Source of the DNA: JAMCXS01 sp964459065
GTDB lineage: Bacteria > Acidobacteriota > Terriglobia > UBA7540
Assembly (NCBI GenBank): GCA_964459065.1
Contig: CAYWMN010000087.1
Span: 1-13,549 of the forward strand
DNA: 13,549 nt
Reading direction: 5' to 3'
The position numbers were made by a program, and so were the translations under genes. Positions 1 to 6,835 of the stretch are shown piece after piece (position 1 is the stretch's first letter; every line of letters begins with the position of its first letter). The notes below the pieces were generated by a model. It was given only the letters and a program-made list of their open reading frames with translations, was not told the DNA's origin and did no database searches.

Positions 1-66
1 GGGATCATGGTTTGGAATGATGCGCCCGGCGGGGCCACCGTGGAAGCCTGGGCCTGGTCATTTTGA
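1..66 (+). CDS. possible 3' end of an upstream gene (partial)
   Basis: Frame 1 is open from the first base to a TGA at 64-66 and would encode 21 residues ending in AWAWSF. Third codon positions are GC-rich, as in the real genes nearby. Frame 2 is also open, to about position 106, so the choice of frame is not secure. Nothing in so short a tail identifies a family. The next gene starts 49 bases downstream on the same strand, so the two could share a transcript. Confidence 0.3.
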   Translation, partial: GIMVWNDAPGGATVEAWAWSF

Positions 67-115
67 GGGCCTGCCGGCGGAAGTGTCCATTCCAGGAAAG
101 CTTTGAGAGGATGGA

Positions 116-991
116 ATGTTTGCTTCTTGGGGATCCTCGCGACGACGGCTGGCATTTGCTCTTGCAGGCCTGTTTTTCTTATGCCCCGTGCTTTTGTACG
201 CCCTGCAGGGGCTGAGCTTTAAGCCGGGTTTCAATCTGTTTTCTCCTCAGCAGGATGAGGAACTGGGCCGGAAGTCCGCCACCGAGATTAATAAGCAACT
301 CCCGCTCATCCGCGACCGGCAGGTGGCGCATTATGTGACCACGCTGGGCAATCGGCTTGCCAAGGCAGCGCCCCCACAGCTTCGGAGCGGCCACTACGAT
401 TGGACCTTCAGGGTGGTGAACAGCGAGGACATCAACGCCTTCGCCCTTCCTGGCGGCTTTATCTACGTGAACCGGGGCGCCATCCGTGCCGCTCAGGATG
501 AATCTCAGATTGCCGGCGTGATAGCTCATGAGGAAGGGCATGTTCTGATGAGGCACGGCACCCACCAGGCCTCTCAGATGGTGCTGGCGCAGGCTCCTCT
601 TTCCATTTTGGGCGGTCTTCTTGGCCAGAGTTCAAGCTGGGGCAGCCAATTAGCGAAACTGGGAATCGGCTTTGGAGTTAATTCGATGATGCTTCGCAAC
701 TCGCGAGCTGCCGAGTCACAGGCTGACGAAGTGGGAACGTATATCCTTTACCACGCGGGATACGACCCCTACGGGATGGCTCAGTTCTTCGCGATTATCC
801 AGAAGAAGAGTCCGCAGCGAACGCTCCAGTTCTTTTCCGACCATCCGAATCCCGGCAATCGGATTCGGAACGTTGACCGGGAAATTCCTTTGCTGGGACC
901 CAAGCGCAATTGGAAGACGGACAGTCCTGAATTTGAGGCGATTCAGCGCAGGCTGGCAAGGATGCCCGCGCCTCCCAAGCCCGCTCGCTGA
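116..991 (+). CDS. M48 family zinc metalloprotease, exported or membrane-anchored
   Basis: A 291-residue peptidase of family M48, which includes BepA/LoiP-type periplasmic proteases that act on outer-membrane and misfolded envelope proteins. The N-terminus has three arginines (9-11) followed by a hydrophobic stretch (about 12-31), consistent with a signal peptide or anchor; no lipobox is evident. The zinc motif HEEGH lies at 138-142 within AHEEGHVLMRHG, and Glu200 in AAESQADEVG is the expected third zinc ligand. Other family landmarks are NAFALPGGFIYVNRGAI (107-123) and FFSDHPNPGNRI (239-250). The length fits a minimal periplasmic M48 protein without TPR repeats. The ATG at 116 is preceded by GAGG at 107-110, a good Shine-Dalgarno spacing. 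The family call is firm; the substrate is unknown. Confidence 0.93.
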   Translation: MFASWGSSRRRLAFALAGLFFLCPVLLYALQGLSFKPGFNLFSPQQDEELGRKSATEINKQLPLIRDRQVAHYVTTLGNRLAKAAPPQLRSGHYDWTFRVVNSEDINAFALPGGFIYVNRGAIRAAQDESQIAGVIAHEEGHVLMRHGTHQASQMVLAQAPLSILGGLLGQSSSWGSQLAKLGIGFGVNSMMLRNSRAAESQADEVGTYILYHAGYDPYGMAQFFAIIQKKSPQRTLQFFSDHPNPGNRIRNVDREIPLLGPKRNWKTDSPEFEAIQRRLARMPAPPKPAR

Positions 992-1006
992 CTTGGGGAT
1001 GACCGG

Positions 1007-1153
1007 GTGGCGATTCTTTTCAAGGAAATGAGAGCCGCTCTCGCCGGCATTGACGCGATCATCGAGCGGTTGAACTTTTCAGGCGAGGAGCAAATCTTAC
1101 TCATCGGCCCATCGGTCGAAGACCTGTGCAGGCGGTGGGTCCATATCGCGTAA
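1007..1153 (+). CDS. possible 48-residue small protein
   Basis: A GTG-started frame in the gap between the M48 protease and the DUF302 gene. It encodes 48 residues, about MAILFKEMRAALAGIDAI at the start and EDLCRRWVHIA at the end, with a predicted amphipathic helix and no membrane segment. About three quarters of its codons end in G or C, like its neighbours. A weak purine run (GGGGA, 996-1000) precedes the GTG; an ATG at 1028 is an alternative start. It is in the same reading frame as both flanking genes, separated from each by a stop, which could mean a small co-translated gene or chance. No family was recognised. Confidence 0.35.
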   Translation: MAILFKEMRAALAGIDAIIERLNFSGEEQILLIGPSVEDLCRRWVHIA

Positions 1154-1174
1154 GGTATAAGAAGGGAGCCGTGT

Positions 1175-1558
1175 ATGATTTATCAAGTTCTTTCGAAAAA
1201 AAGCCTTTCGGATATTGCTCGCGACCTGGAGGCGGCCGCGCAGAAGCATAAGTTTGGAGTCCTGGGGGTCATTGACCTCAAAGCGAAAATGCAGGAAAAG
1301 GGTGTCGAATTTGAACGCGATTGTCTCATTTTCGAGGTTTGTAATCCTCAGCAGGCCAAGAAGGTTCTCGAAAAGAACGCTGTGGTTTCCACAGCGCTGC
1401 CCTGCCGCATTTCGGCGTTCCAGGATGGCGAGGACATCGTATTGGCCACGATCAGGCCCATGGCAATGCTGGCGCTTTTTGGCGAGCCCGGGCTGGAGCC
1501 GGTGGCGAAAGAGGTTGAAGAAACCATTGTCGCCATCATGCAGGAAGCGGCCCGGTAG
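1175..1558 (+). CDS. DUF302 domain-containing protein
   Basis: A 127-residue cytosolic protein that is essentially one DUF302 domain. The hallmarks are the opening strand MIYQVLSKKSLSDIARDLE, a KFGVLGVIDLKAKM segment (26-39), the conserved IFEVCNPQQAKKVL region (52-65), LPCRISAF (75-82) and an ATIRP strand (91-95). DUF302 proteins are small and of unknown biochemical function, often linked to redox or sulfur metabolism, but nothing here points to a specific role. The ATG is preceded by GAAGGGAG at about 1160-1167. The family assignment is firm and the function is not known. Confidence 0.88.
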   Translation: MIYQVLSKKSLSDIARDLEAAAQKHKFGVLGVIDLKAKMQEKGVEFERDCLIFEVCNPQQAKKVLEKNAVVSTALPCRISAFQDGEDIVLATIRPMAMLALFGEPGLEPVAKEVEETIVAIMQEAAR

Positions 1559-1749
1559 CCGCGGGAAGCCGGGCACTTTTCCTGCGAGATGAATTCCGGG
1601 CGCAAATGCGATCTGCTCGACCGGCGGATGGTCTCAGGGCTCGGACTGTGTTAAAATTTTCCGGTAGAATAACTTAGTTTTCGGCGGCAAATTCAGTGTG
1701 AGCGCGAATCTCACGAGGTTCGCTGCCTGGTGGAGAGAAGAGAAAGCCT

Positions 1750-2499
1750 ATGTCCGGCCATTCAAAATGGGCAAGTATTAAACACAAAAAAGGCGTTGCG
1801 GATGCCCGAAGAGGCAAGCTGTTTACAAAAATGATCAAGGAGATTGCCATCGCGGCGCGCATCGGCGGCGGTGACGCTTCCTCAAACGCCCGCCTGCGCA
1901 CGGCCATTGCTGACGCAAAGGCCGTGAACATGCCCGCGGACAATATCAAGCGGGCCATTCAGCGTGGCACCGGTGAACTGCCTGGAGCGCAATATGAGGA
2001 AGTTGTTTACGAGGGTTACGGCCCCAGCGGAGTCGCGCTGATGATGGAAATTACCACGGACAACCGCAATCGGACTCTGGCTGAAATCCGGCATCTTCTA
2101 TCAAAACACGGCGGAAATCTTGGCGAGACGGGCTGCGTGACCTGGATGTTTGATAAGCGCGGCTATGTGGTGGTCGAAAAGTCAAAGATCAGTGAAGAAG
2201 CTCTGCTGGAGTTAGTCACAGAAGCCGGAGCGGACGATATGAAGGATGATGGGGAAAACTGGGAAATATTTTCCTCTCCGGAGAATTTTCAGCAGGTTGT
2301 TGATGCGCTCAATAAGGCCGGGACCGAGCCGGCCGTGGCTGAGGTTTCGATGGTGCCTCAGACCAACGTCAAATTGTCGGGGAAGACGGCAGGCCAGATG
2401 TTGCGCTTGATGGAAGTTTTAGACGAGCACGAGGACGTGCAGCAGGTCTATGCGAACTTTGACATTGAAGCCTCTGAGATCGAGTCTTTGACGCAATAG
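1750..2499 (+). CDS. yebC: YebC/PmpR family DNA-binding regulator / translation factor
   Basis: A 249-residue, full-length member of the YebC/PmpR (TACO1) family. The diagnostic N-terminus MSGHSKWASIKHKKGVADARRGK is followed by FTKMIKEIAIAAR, NMPADNIKRAIQRGTGE (about 57-73), YEGYGPSGVAL and TDNRNRTLAEIRHLL (about 102-116), and the C-terminal EDVQQVYANFDI (about 228-239). Family members are described both as transcription regulators (PmpR, YebC) and as ribosome-associated factors that relieve stalling at proline runs. It is cytosolic. In many bacteria the gene sits next to ruvC; here no ruv gene is adjacent. The upstream leader contains two overlapping small hairpins (see findings). The Shine-Dalgarno site is weak (purines at about 1731-1745). 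Confidence 0.95.
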   Translation: MSGHSKWASIKHKKGVADARRGKLFTKMIKEIAIAARIGGGDASSNARLRTAIADAKAVNMPADNIKRAIQRGTGELPGAQYEEVVYEGYGPSGVALMMEITTDNRNRTLAEIRHLLSKHGGNLGETGCVTWMFDKRGYVVVEKSKISEEALLELVTEAGADDMKDDGENWEIFSSPENFQQVVDALNKAGTEPAVAEVSMVPQTNVKLSGKTAGQMLRLMEVLDEHEDVQQVYANFDIEASEIESLTQ

Positions 2500-2617
2500 G
2501 CCGGAGGATGGGACTTCCCGGGATGTTCGCTTTTCTTTAGGGATTGGTTCTTCGTCCGGGACGAGTTGGAGCTTGCGGGCATCCGGAAGTCCGCTGCAGG
2601 CATCACTAAGACTGTCT

Positions 2618-3316
2618 ATGGAGCCTCGGCCAAAACAGATTCACTCTTCTCAAAAATACCTTCGCATCTTTTTCTTTTCAGCTTTCATCTTTTTCCTGCT
2701 GGGAATTTTCGCATCCTCTGACTGCAATGGAAGCGAGCCCGCGTCTCCCGCCAAACTGACATACATCAAAGTGCTGAAGGGAAGCGTGCCGGAGTATCAG
2801 GCGATCACCGTGGACGTGAACGGTGTTGGGACCTACGACGGGCGCCAGCTTGATGAAACCCCCGAACCCCGGCCTCTCAAACTTACCGCTTCGACAACGA
2901 ATGCGTTGTTTGCCCTTGCAAAATCCCTTGATGACTTCCACGCTCTCCGTCTTGAAAGTCGGAGGAAAGTGGCTAATTTGGGTTTAAAGACTCTTATCTA
3001 TACCCACAATGGCCGCGAAAACAAAGTCGAGTTTAATTACACTGCCAACCGTCAAGCTCAGGCCCTGGAGTCCCTTTTTGATGGTATCGCAAGTGTTGAG
3101 CAGCATATCGATAGCTTGGAATATTCGGCTCGGTTTGATCCTTTGGGACTGCCTGGCAGGTTGACTCAAATCGAGATCGATCTTAAGAACAAGGCCCTCG
3201 TCGACCCTCAGCTGATGGCGCCGATCCTGCGGAAGATTGCCGGTGACTCTCAATATCTTCACATTGCGCAGGCCCGAGCGGTCTATCTCCTTCACCGTAT
3301 CCAAAAATCCAACTGA
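2618..3316 (+). CDS. conserved-looking exported or membrane-anchored protein of unknown function
   Basis: The protein has 232 residues from the ATG at 2618; a TTG at 2573 would add 15 residues but would push the hydrophobic segment further inward, so the ATG is preferred. Neither start has a clear Shine-Dalgarno site. A basic head is followed by a phenylalanine-rich hydrophobic stretch (about 15-33, IFFFSAFIFFLLGIFASS), fitting a signal peptide or anchor. The Cys in SSDC is not in a proper lipobox. The mature part begins with strands like YIKVLKGSVPEYQAITVDVNG then GTYDGRQ, followed by a helical TTNALFALAKSLDDFHALR region. This layout resembles DUF6438-type envelope proteins (Tyr-rich strand, G-T-Y-x-G-R turn, then helix), but that is only an impression. 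It is 118 bases downstream of yebC on the same strand. Confidence 0.72.
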   Translation: MEPRPKQIHSSQKYLRIFFFSAFIFFLLGIFASSDCNGSEPASPAKLTYIKVLKGSVPEYQAITVDVNGVGTYDGRQLDETPEPRPLKLTASTTNALFALAKSLDDFHALRLESRRKVANLGLKTLIYTHNGRENKVEFNYTANRQAQALESLFDGIASVEQHIDSLEYSARFDPLGLPGRLTQIEIDLKNKALVDPQLMAPILRKIAGDSQYLHIAQARAVYLLHRIQKSN

Positions 3317-3480
3317 ACCCTCTATTGGAAGTTTTATCCCTTCAATAACCTTATTGATGTTGTCGCGTAGCTTCGCGCAGGCAGGAGTCCTAAAACCGTG
3401 CAGGGTGACGGGGCTGGCAAAAAGAGGTGCCCGGAGTTGCTTCAAGCGGGCCCGGGGCGAGGTCAATTCCGCGCGGTGAA

Positions 3481-4308
3481 CTAAGATACGATGATCCCAG
3501 CGTATCCTACAACCGCGCTTCGGTCTCCCCCGGTGTCGGCCGAGGTTGCGTATTTGATGAGCTGCCCCTTTTTTGCCCCCAGATCGCGCGCGGCCGTCAA
3601 CATGACGATCGCCGGACCATAGCCGCACATGGAGATATCTTCGCGCCGAATCACCTCCATCAAACCCTCCGGGTTGAGTTGCAGTATGGGCTCGATAGCT
3701 TTTTGGTCTTTTTCCCGGGTCAGTGCATCCGGCTCATAATGGTTCATATCGCTCGACGCGATCAGGAGTACAGGTTCGCCGAAGGCTTGAATTGCAAGGG
3801 CCACGGCGCGCCCTAGCTCCACAAGTGAATCATAATCAACTGCTCCGATTGCGATGGGGACAAACGTAAAGGTTTCCCTGATGCGCTGCAAGAAAGGTAG
3901 TTGGACTTCAAGCGAGTGCTCGGAGGCGTGAGCCATCGCGTCTTCGGCGAGCAGTTCGCATTCCTGGCGGAGCAAATTTGCGAGGTCGGTATCCAAACAA
4001 GCCCGCCCGAGGGGGGTCTGCCATTGCCCCGCCGACATTATGGACAAGGGATTGCCCCGGCACCAGTGGTTGGGACCCAAAATGATATAGTGGGACCGCG
4101 CGGGTAGAAGCCGATAAACGGCCCCTGCGACATGGCCCGAATACAGGTAGCCTGCGTGGGGTACCACACAGCCGATCGCGTCGAAGATTTTCTCCTCAGC
4201 TTGAGCTGCTGGAGCCAGGTGCGTATCAACTTCCCGCCCAAGCTCGTCAAAGCCAGCGGGGTAGAATCGCCCGGCCACCGCGGGAGAACGAACACTTATG
4301 GCACCCAT
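3481..4308 (-). CDS. amrB: AmmeMemoRadiSam system protein B (MEMO1 family)
   Basis: A 275-residue MEMO-family protein with a nonheme dioxygenase-like fold. It opens with the typical PAVAGRFYPA (9-18). The putative metal-site residues match the human MEMO1 set by position and context: His51 (VVPHAGYLYSGH), His81 (LGPNHW), Asp187 and His190 (ASSDMNHYE) and Cys228 (MCGYGP). The ending carries TSADTGGDRSAVVGYAG. In many prokaryotes this protein is encoded beside an AMMECR1-like protein (A) and a radical SAM protein; neither is in this window. The biochemical role of the bacterial system is unclear. The ATG at 4308 has no obvious Shine-Dalgarno site, but the product start matches the family. It lies 137 bases downstream of the 99-residue gene on the same strand and is probably cotranscribed with it. 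Stop is TAG. Confidence 0.9.
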   Translation of the reverse strand: MGAISVRSPAVAGRFYPAGFDELGREVDTHLAPAAQAEEKIFDAIGCVVPHAGYLYSGHVAGAVYRLLPARSHYIILGPNHWCRGNPLSIMSAGQWQTPLGRACLDTDLANLLRQECELLAEDAMAHASEHSLEVQLPFLQRIRETFTFVPIAIGAVDYDSLVELGRAVALAIQAFGEPVLLIASSDMNHYEPDALTREKDQKAIEPILQLNPEGLMEVIRREDISMCGYGPAIVMLTAARDLGAKKGQLIKYATSADTGGDRSAVVGYAGIIVS

Positions 4309-4445
4309 GGTGAAAATGGTAGGCGTCTGGCTTGGCAGATGTCAAGGTGGGTTAGAGCCGGGGCTTAAGCCGGGATTGAAGATGGTCGGTTCTTGGTTAA
4401 GGCTAGGCTTTAGGAGTATTCTGGAAAGAATTGATAGCAAAGCTG

Positions 4446-4745
4446 TTACTTGCTGTCATTTTCAATCACAATTTTCAACGAGCGAAGAAATTGTGCATCC
4501 TGGGGTGTCAACTCAAGGCTCGGATCGTCGGGATTGTCTTCCGTTGATAATGTTTGGTGGCTCATCGTGCCGGACTCGCCCTGCTTATTGAAGCCGATCG
4601 TAACCTCAAGAACGAGGAAGAGGTCGTATCCGGCCGCCCGAATTCTTCCCATGACCTCAGAAATCGTATCGGAATCGGCGAGGGATTCATTGATGGCCTG
4701 GCCGAGCTCTTTGATCAAGCGCTTAAAATTGTCGTCCAACTCCAA
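4446..4745 (-). CDS. conserved hypothetical protein, 99 residues
   Basis: An unrecognised small cytosolic protein. The first half is predicted helical (LDDNFKRLIKELGQAINESL, then TISEVMGRIRAAGYD at about 28-41), followed by a strand-like LFLVLEVTIGFN (42-53) and a polar, acidic C-terminal half containing LELTPQDAQFLRSLKI. The start is TTG at 4745 and is well supported: the transcript carries AAAGGTGA about 5 bases before it, and a consensus-like promoter lies at 4786-4815. It is the first gene of a probable two-gene unit with the MEMO-family gene downstream, which hints at but does not show a shared function. Confidence 0.75.
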   Translation of the reverse strand: MELDDNFKRLIKELGQAINESLADSDTISEVMGRIRAAGYDLFLVLEVTIGFNKQGESGTMSHQTLSTEDNPDDPSLELTPQDAQFLRSLKIVIENDSK

Positions 4746-4785
4746 GAATCACCTTTCCCCAAGCCGAAATTCTTTCCTCAATTGC

Positions 4786-4815
4786 ATTCTATGTTTCGTT
4801 CCTTGGCACTGTCAA
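4786..4815 (-). promoter_or_regulatory. sigma-70 type promoter for the 99-residue gene and MEMO-family gene
   Basis: Read on the minus strand, a perfect -35 TTGACA (4815-4810) is followed after 18 bases by TAGAAT (4791-4786), five of six matches to the -10 consensus. Transcription would start near 4779, giving a leader of about 34 bases that holds a good ribosome site (AAAGGTGA) before the TTG start at 4745. The parts fit together, making this the strongest promoter visible in the window. It assumes a standard housekeeping sigma factor. Confidence 0.68.
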
Positions 4816-4908
4816 GGTTGGCAGGAAAACGCGGATTGACGTTAGGACTCACGCCGCTTTAGGATTAGTATATTTAGTGCCCGGATGTGAAAGGAAGCCC
4901 GAGGATCC

Positions 4909-5157
4909 ATGCCGAGTTCGATCGGTATCTTAGTGGGACAGTTGTTCCGGCGCGCCAAGCAGCTATTTCATATGCTGATTGGGGTCGCCTTTCTGTTCCT
5001 CACGGCGGCGGGAGCATCCGTTTCAATCGATCTGTGGAAAGAGTATCAGACTATGCCGAACAGCGGCCCTTGGGCCTTCAGTATGGTAGCCTGTTTTACG
5101 GTGCTGCTGCTTCTCTTCAGCCTTTACTCTTTTTTGAAAGCCCGCAGCGTGAGATGA
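4909..5157 (+). CDS. small integral membrane protein with two predicted helices
   Basis: An 82-residue protein with a short amphipathic basic head (MPSSIGILVGQLFRRAKQ), a first membrane helix at about 20-40 (LFHMLIGVAFLFLTAAGASV), a short loop with DLWKEYQTMPNSGP, and a second helix at about 56-77 (AFSMVACFTVLLLLFSLYSF) ending in LKARSVR. This suggests a helical hairpin with both ends in the cytoplasm. No family was recognised. The ATG at 4909 has GAGG a few bases upstream. An overlapping frame from 4887 has no membrane pattern and is considered spurious. It lies 64 bases upstream of the methylmalonyl-CoA mutase start and is possibly its operon partner, though no functional link is known. Confidence 0.7.
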   Translation: MPSSIGILVGQLFRRAKQLFHMLIGVAFLFLTAAGASVSIDLWKEYQTMPNSGPWAFSMVACFTVLLLLFSLYSFLKARSVR

Positions 5158-5221
5158 TATCGAGGCTCTCTGGTTTGCGGGTTCGAGCCGTGTTCATCCC
5201 TGACTTCTTTTGACTTCTGTT

Positions 5222-6835
5222 ATGAGTTTCCCTCCCGATAAAAGGAAGCAGCGCAATCCGGAATCAGAAACAGCAGGCGGCGAGGAACGATACTTTGACC
5301 GGCCGGCCGATCTTTCCGGCTGGAGCGCGGCACGCGACCTTGGACGGCCCGGGGGGCCTCCCTTTACCCGCGGCATCTATCCGGCGCAGTACCGGAGCCG
5401 CCTGTGGACCATGCGCCAGTATGCGGGGTTTGGTTCCGCGCGAGAGTCAAACGCGCGTTACCGTTATTTGTTGTCGCAAGGAACCACCGGGCTCTCCATC
5501 GCTTTTGACCTTCCCACCCAGATCGGCCTTGATTCTGACCATCCCCTGGCACTCGGGGAAGTGGGCCGCGTGGGGGTTGCCATCGACTCGATCGAAGACA
5601 TGGAGGTTTTATTCGAGGCAATCCCGCTGGACAGGATTTCGACCTCGATGACGATTAACGCGACCGCCGCCATTTTGCTGGCGCTCTATTTTGCGGTTGC
5701 GGAAAGCCGCGGAAACGATCTTCGCAGGCTTTCCGGCACAGTCCAGAACGATATTCTCAAAGAGTACGTCGCGCGGGGGACTTTTATCTATCCCCCGGAG
5801 GCGGCCATGCGGCTGGTTACGGACGTCTTCGCTTTTTGCCGCGATCGTGCTCCGGAATGGAATACGATTTCAATCAGCGGTTATCATATCCGCGAAGCAG
5901 GGGCCACGGCCGCTCAGGAAATTGCTTTTACGCTTGCCAATGCCATTGCGTACCTGGAAGCCGCGATGGGTTGCGGACTTGGCCCCGATGAAATTGCTCC
6001 GCGCTTCTCATTTTTTCTGGCGGCGCACAACGATTTTCTGGAAGAGGTCGCGAAATTTCGCGCCGCGCGGCGCTTGTGGGCCCGGACCATGCGGGAGCGA
6101 TTCAAGGCCCAAGACCCTCGCTCCTGGGCCTTTCGTTTTCACACCCAGACAGCCGGCTCCACGCTCACGGCGCAGCAGCCTGACGTGAATATTGCCAGAG
6201 TGACGCTTCAGGCTTTGGCAGCCGTTCTGGGCGGAACTCAATCTCTCCACACGAATTCCCGCGATGAGGCCCTGGCGCTGCCGACGGAAGAGTCGGCGCT
6301 CCTGGCTTTGAGGACGCAGCAGATAATTGCTTATGAAAGCGGCGTTGCCAACACCGTTGACCCGGTTGGAGGCTCTTATACCATTGAAAAGCTGACCGAC
6401 GAGTTGGAGGAAGCCGCAAAAGGATACCTGGACAAGATCGACGGCATGGGCGGAGTTTTACCTGCGATTCGCAGGGGTTATATCCAACGCGAAATCCAGC
6501 AGGCCGCCTATGAGTACCAGCGCGCCATTGAGGATGGGGAGCGAATTGTTGTCGGTGTCAATGCTTACGCTGAAAGCTCAGCCCCTTTGCCTTCCATTCT
6601 TCGCATCGACCCCCGGATTGAGAAGGAGCAGGTTGAGCGGTTGCGCGCTGTTCGAAGGCGCCGTGACAACCAGCGTGTCAAGGCTGCGCTCGATGCGGTC
6701 GAGTGCACAGCGCGAACGGAGCAAAACCTGATGCCCGTAATTCTTGACGCAGTCAAATTGCATGCGACCGTCGGCGAAATTTCCGGTGCGATGCACAAAG
6801 TCTTCGGTCCTTATCAGGAAACGGTGGTGATCTAA
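5222..6835 (+). CDS. methylmalonyl-CoA mutase, large (catalytic) subunit without the B12-binding domain
   Basis: 537 residues from the ATG at 5222 (a TTG at 5210 would add four; neither has a clear ribosome site). The enzyme interconverts (R)-methylmalonyl-CoA and succinyl-CoA with adenosylcobalamin. Only the substrate-binding barrel is present: GIYPAQYRSRLWTMRQYAGF (51-70), then GLSIAFDLPTQIGLDSDHP, GTVQNDILKEY, ISISGYHIREAG, FHTQTAG and GGTQSLHTNS. Tyr67, Arg185, Tyr221 and His222 align at a constant offset of 22 with Propionibacterium Tyr89, Arg207, Tyr243 and His244. Isobutyryl-CoA mutases have Phe and Gln at the first two, so methylmalonyl-CoA is the likely substrate. The protein ends at FGPYQETVVI, just where the linker to the cobalamin domain (DxHxxG) would begin, so it must pair with a small subunit encoded elsewhere. 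Its stop overlaps the start of the next gene. Confidence 0.93.
   Translation: MSFPPDKRKQRNPESETAGGEERYFDRPADLSGWSAARDLGRPGGPPFTRGIYPAQYRSRLWTMRQYAGFGSARESNARYRYLLSQGTTGLSIAFDLPTQIGLDSDHPLALGEVGRVGVAIDSIEDMEVLFEAIPLDRISTSMTINATAAILLALYFAVAESRGNDLRRLSGTVQNDILKEYVARGTFIYPPEAAMRLVTDVFAFCRDRAPEWNTISISGYHIREAGATAAQEIAFTLANAIAYLEAAMGCGLGPDEIAPRFSFFLAAHNDFLEEVAKFRAARRLWARTMRERFKAQDPRSWAFRFHTQTAGSTLTAQQPDVNIARVTLQALAAVLGGTQSLHTNSRDEALALPTEESALLALRTQQIIAYESGVANTVDPVGGSYTIEKLTDELEEAAKGYLDKIDGMGGVLPAIRRGYIQREIQQAAYEYQRAIEDGERIVVGVNAYAESSAPLPSILRIDPRIEKEQVERLRAVRRRRDNQRVKAALDAVECTARTEQNLMPVILDAVKLHATVGEISGAMHKVFGPYQETVVI

Noticed and set aside
179..565. 128-residue open frame antisense to the M48 protease gene
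   Set aside because: It lies wholly opposite a firmly identified protease, has no family motifs, and is explained by GC-rich third positions of the sense gene.
1097..1576. 159-residue minus-strand open frame across the DUF302 gene
   Set aside because: It is antisense to a recognisable DUF302 domain, with no ribosome site and no recognisable motifs.
1642..1670. Possible yebC promoter with TAGAAT at 1665-1670
   Set aside because: The -10 is good, but no acceptable -35 hexamer is found at 16-18 bases upstream.
2552..2564. 13-base near-perfect inverted repeat TCGTCC-G-GGACGA after yebC, as a terminator
   Set aside because: There is effectively no loop, so it folds to only a 4-base stem, and no T-tract follows.
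4362..4371. 10-base palindrome GGCTTAAGCC between the 99-residue gene and the MEMO gene
   Set aside because: A single short palindrome with no repeat partner or promoter next to it; likely chance.
4836..4875. TTGACG (4836-4841) as a -35 for the membrane protein and mutase genes
   Set aside because: The spacing to any TATAAT-like hexamer is wrong: 17 bases gives TTAGGA, while the better TATATT is 27 bases away.
4887..5213. 108-residue + strand frame overlapping the small membrane protein
   Set aside because: The overlapping frame from 4909 shows two clean membrane helices and a ribosome site; this one shows neither a family nor a consistent pattern.
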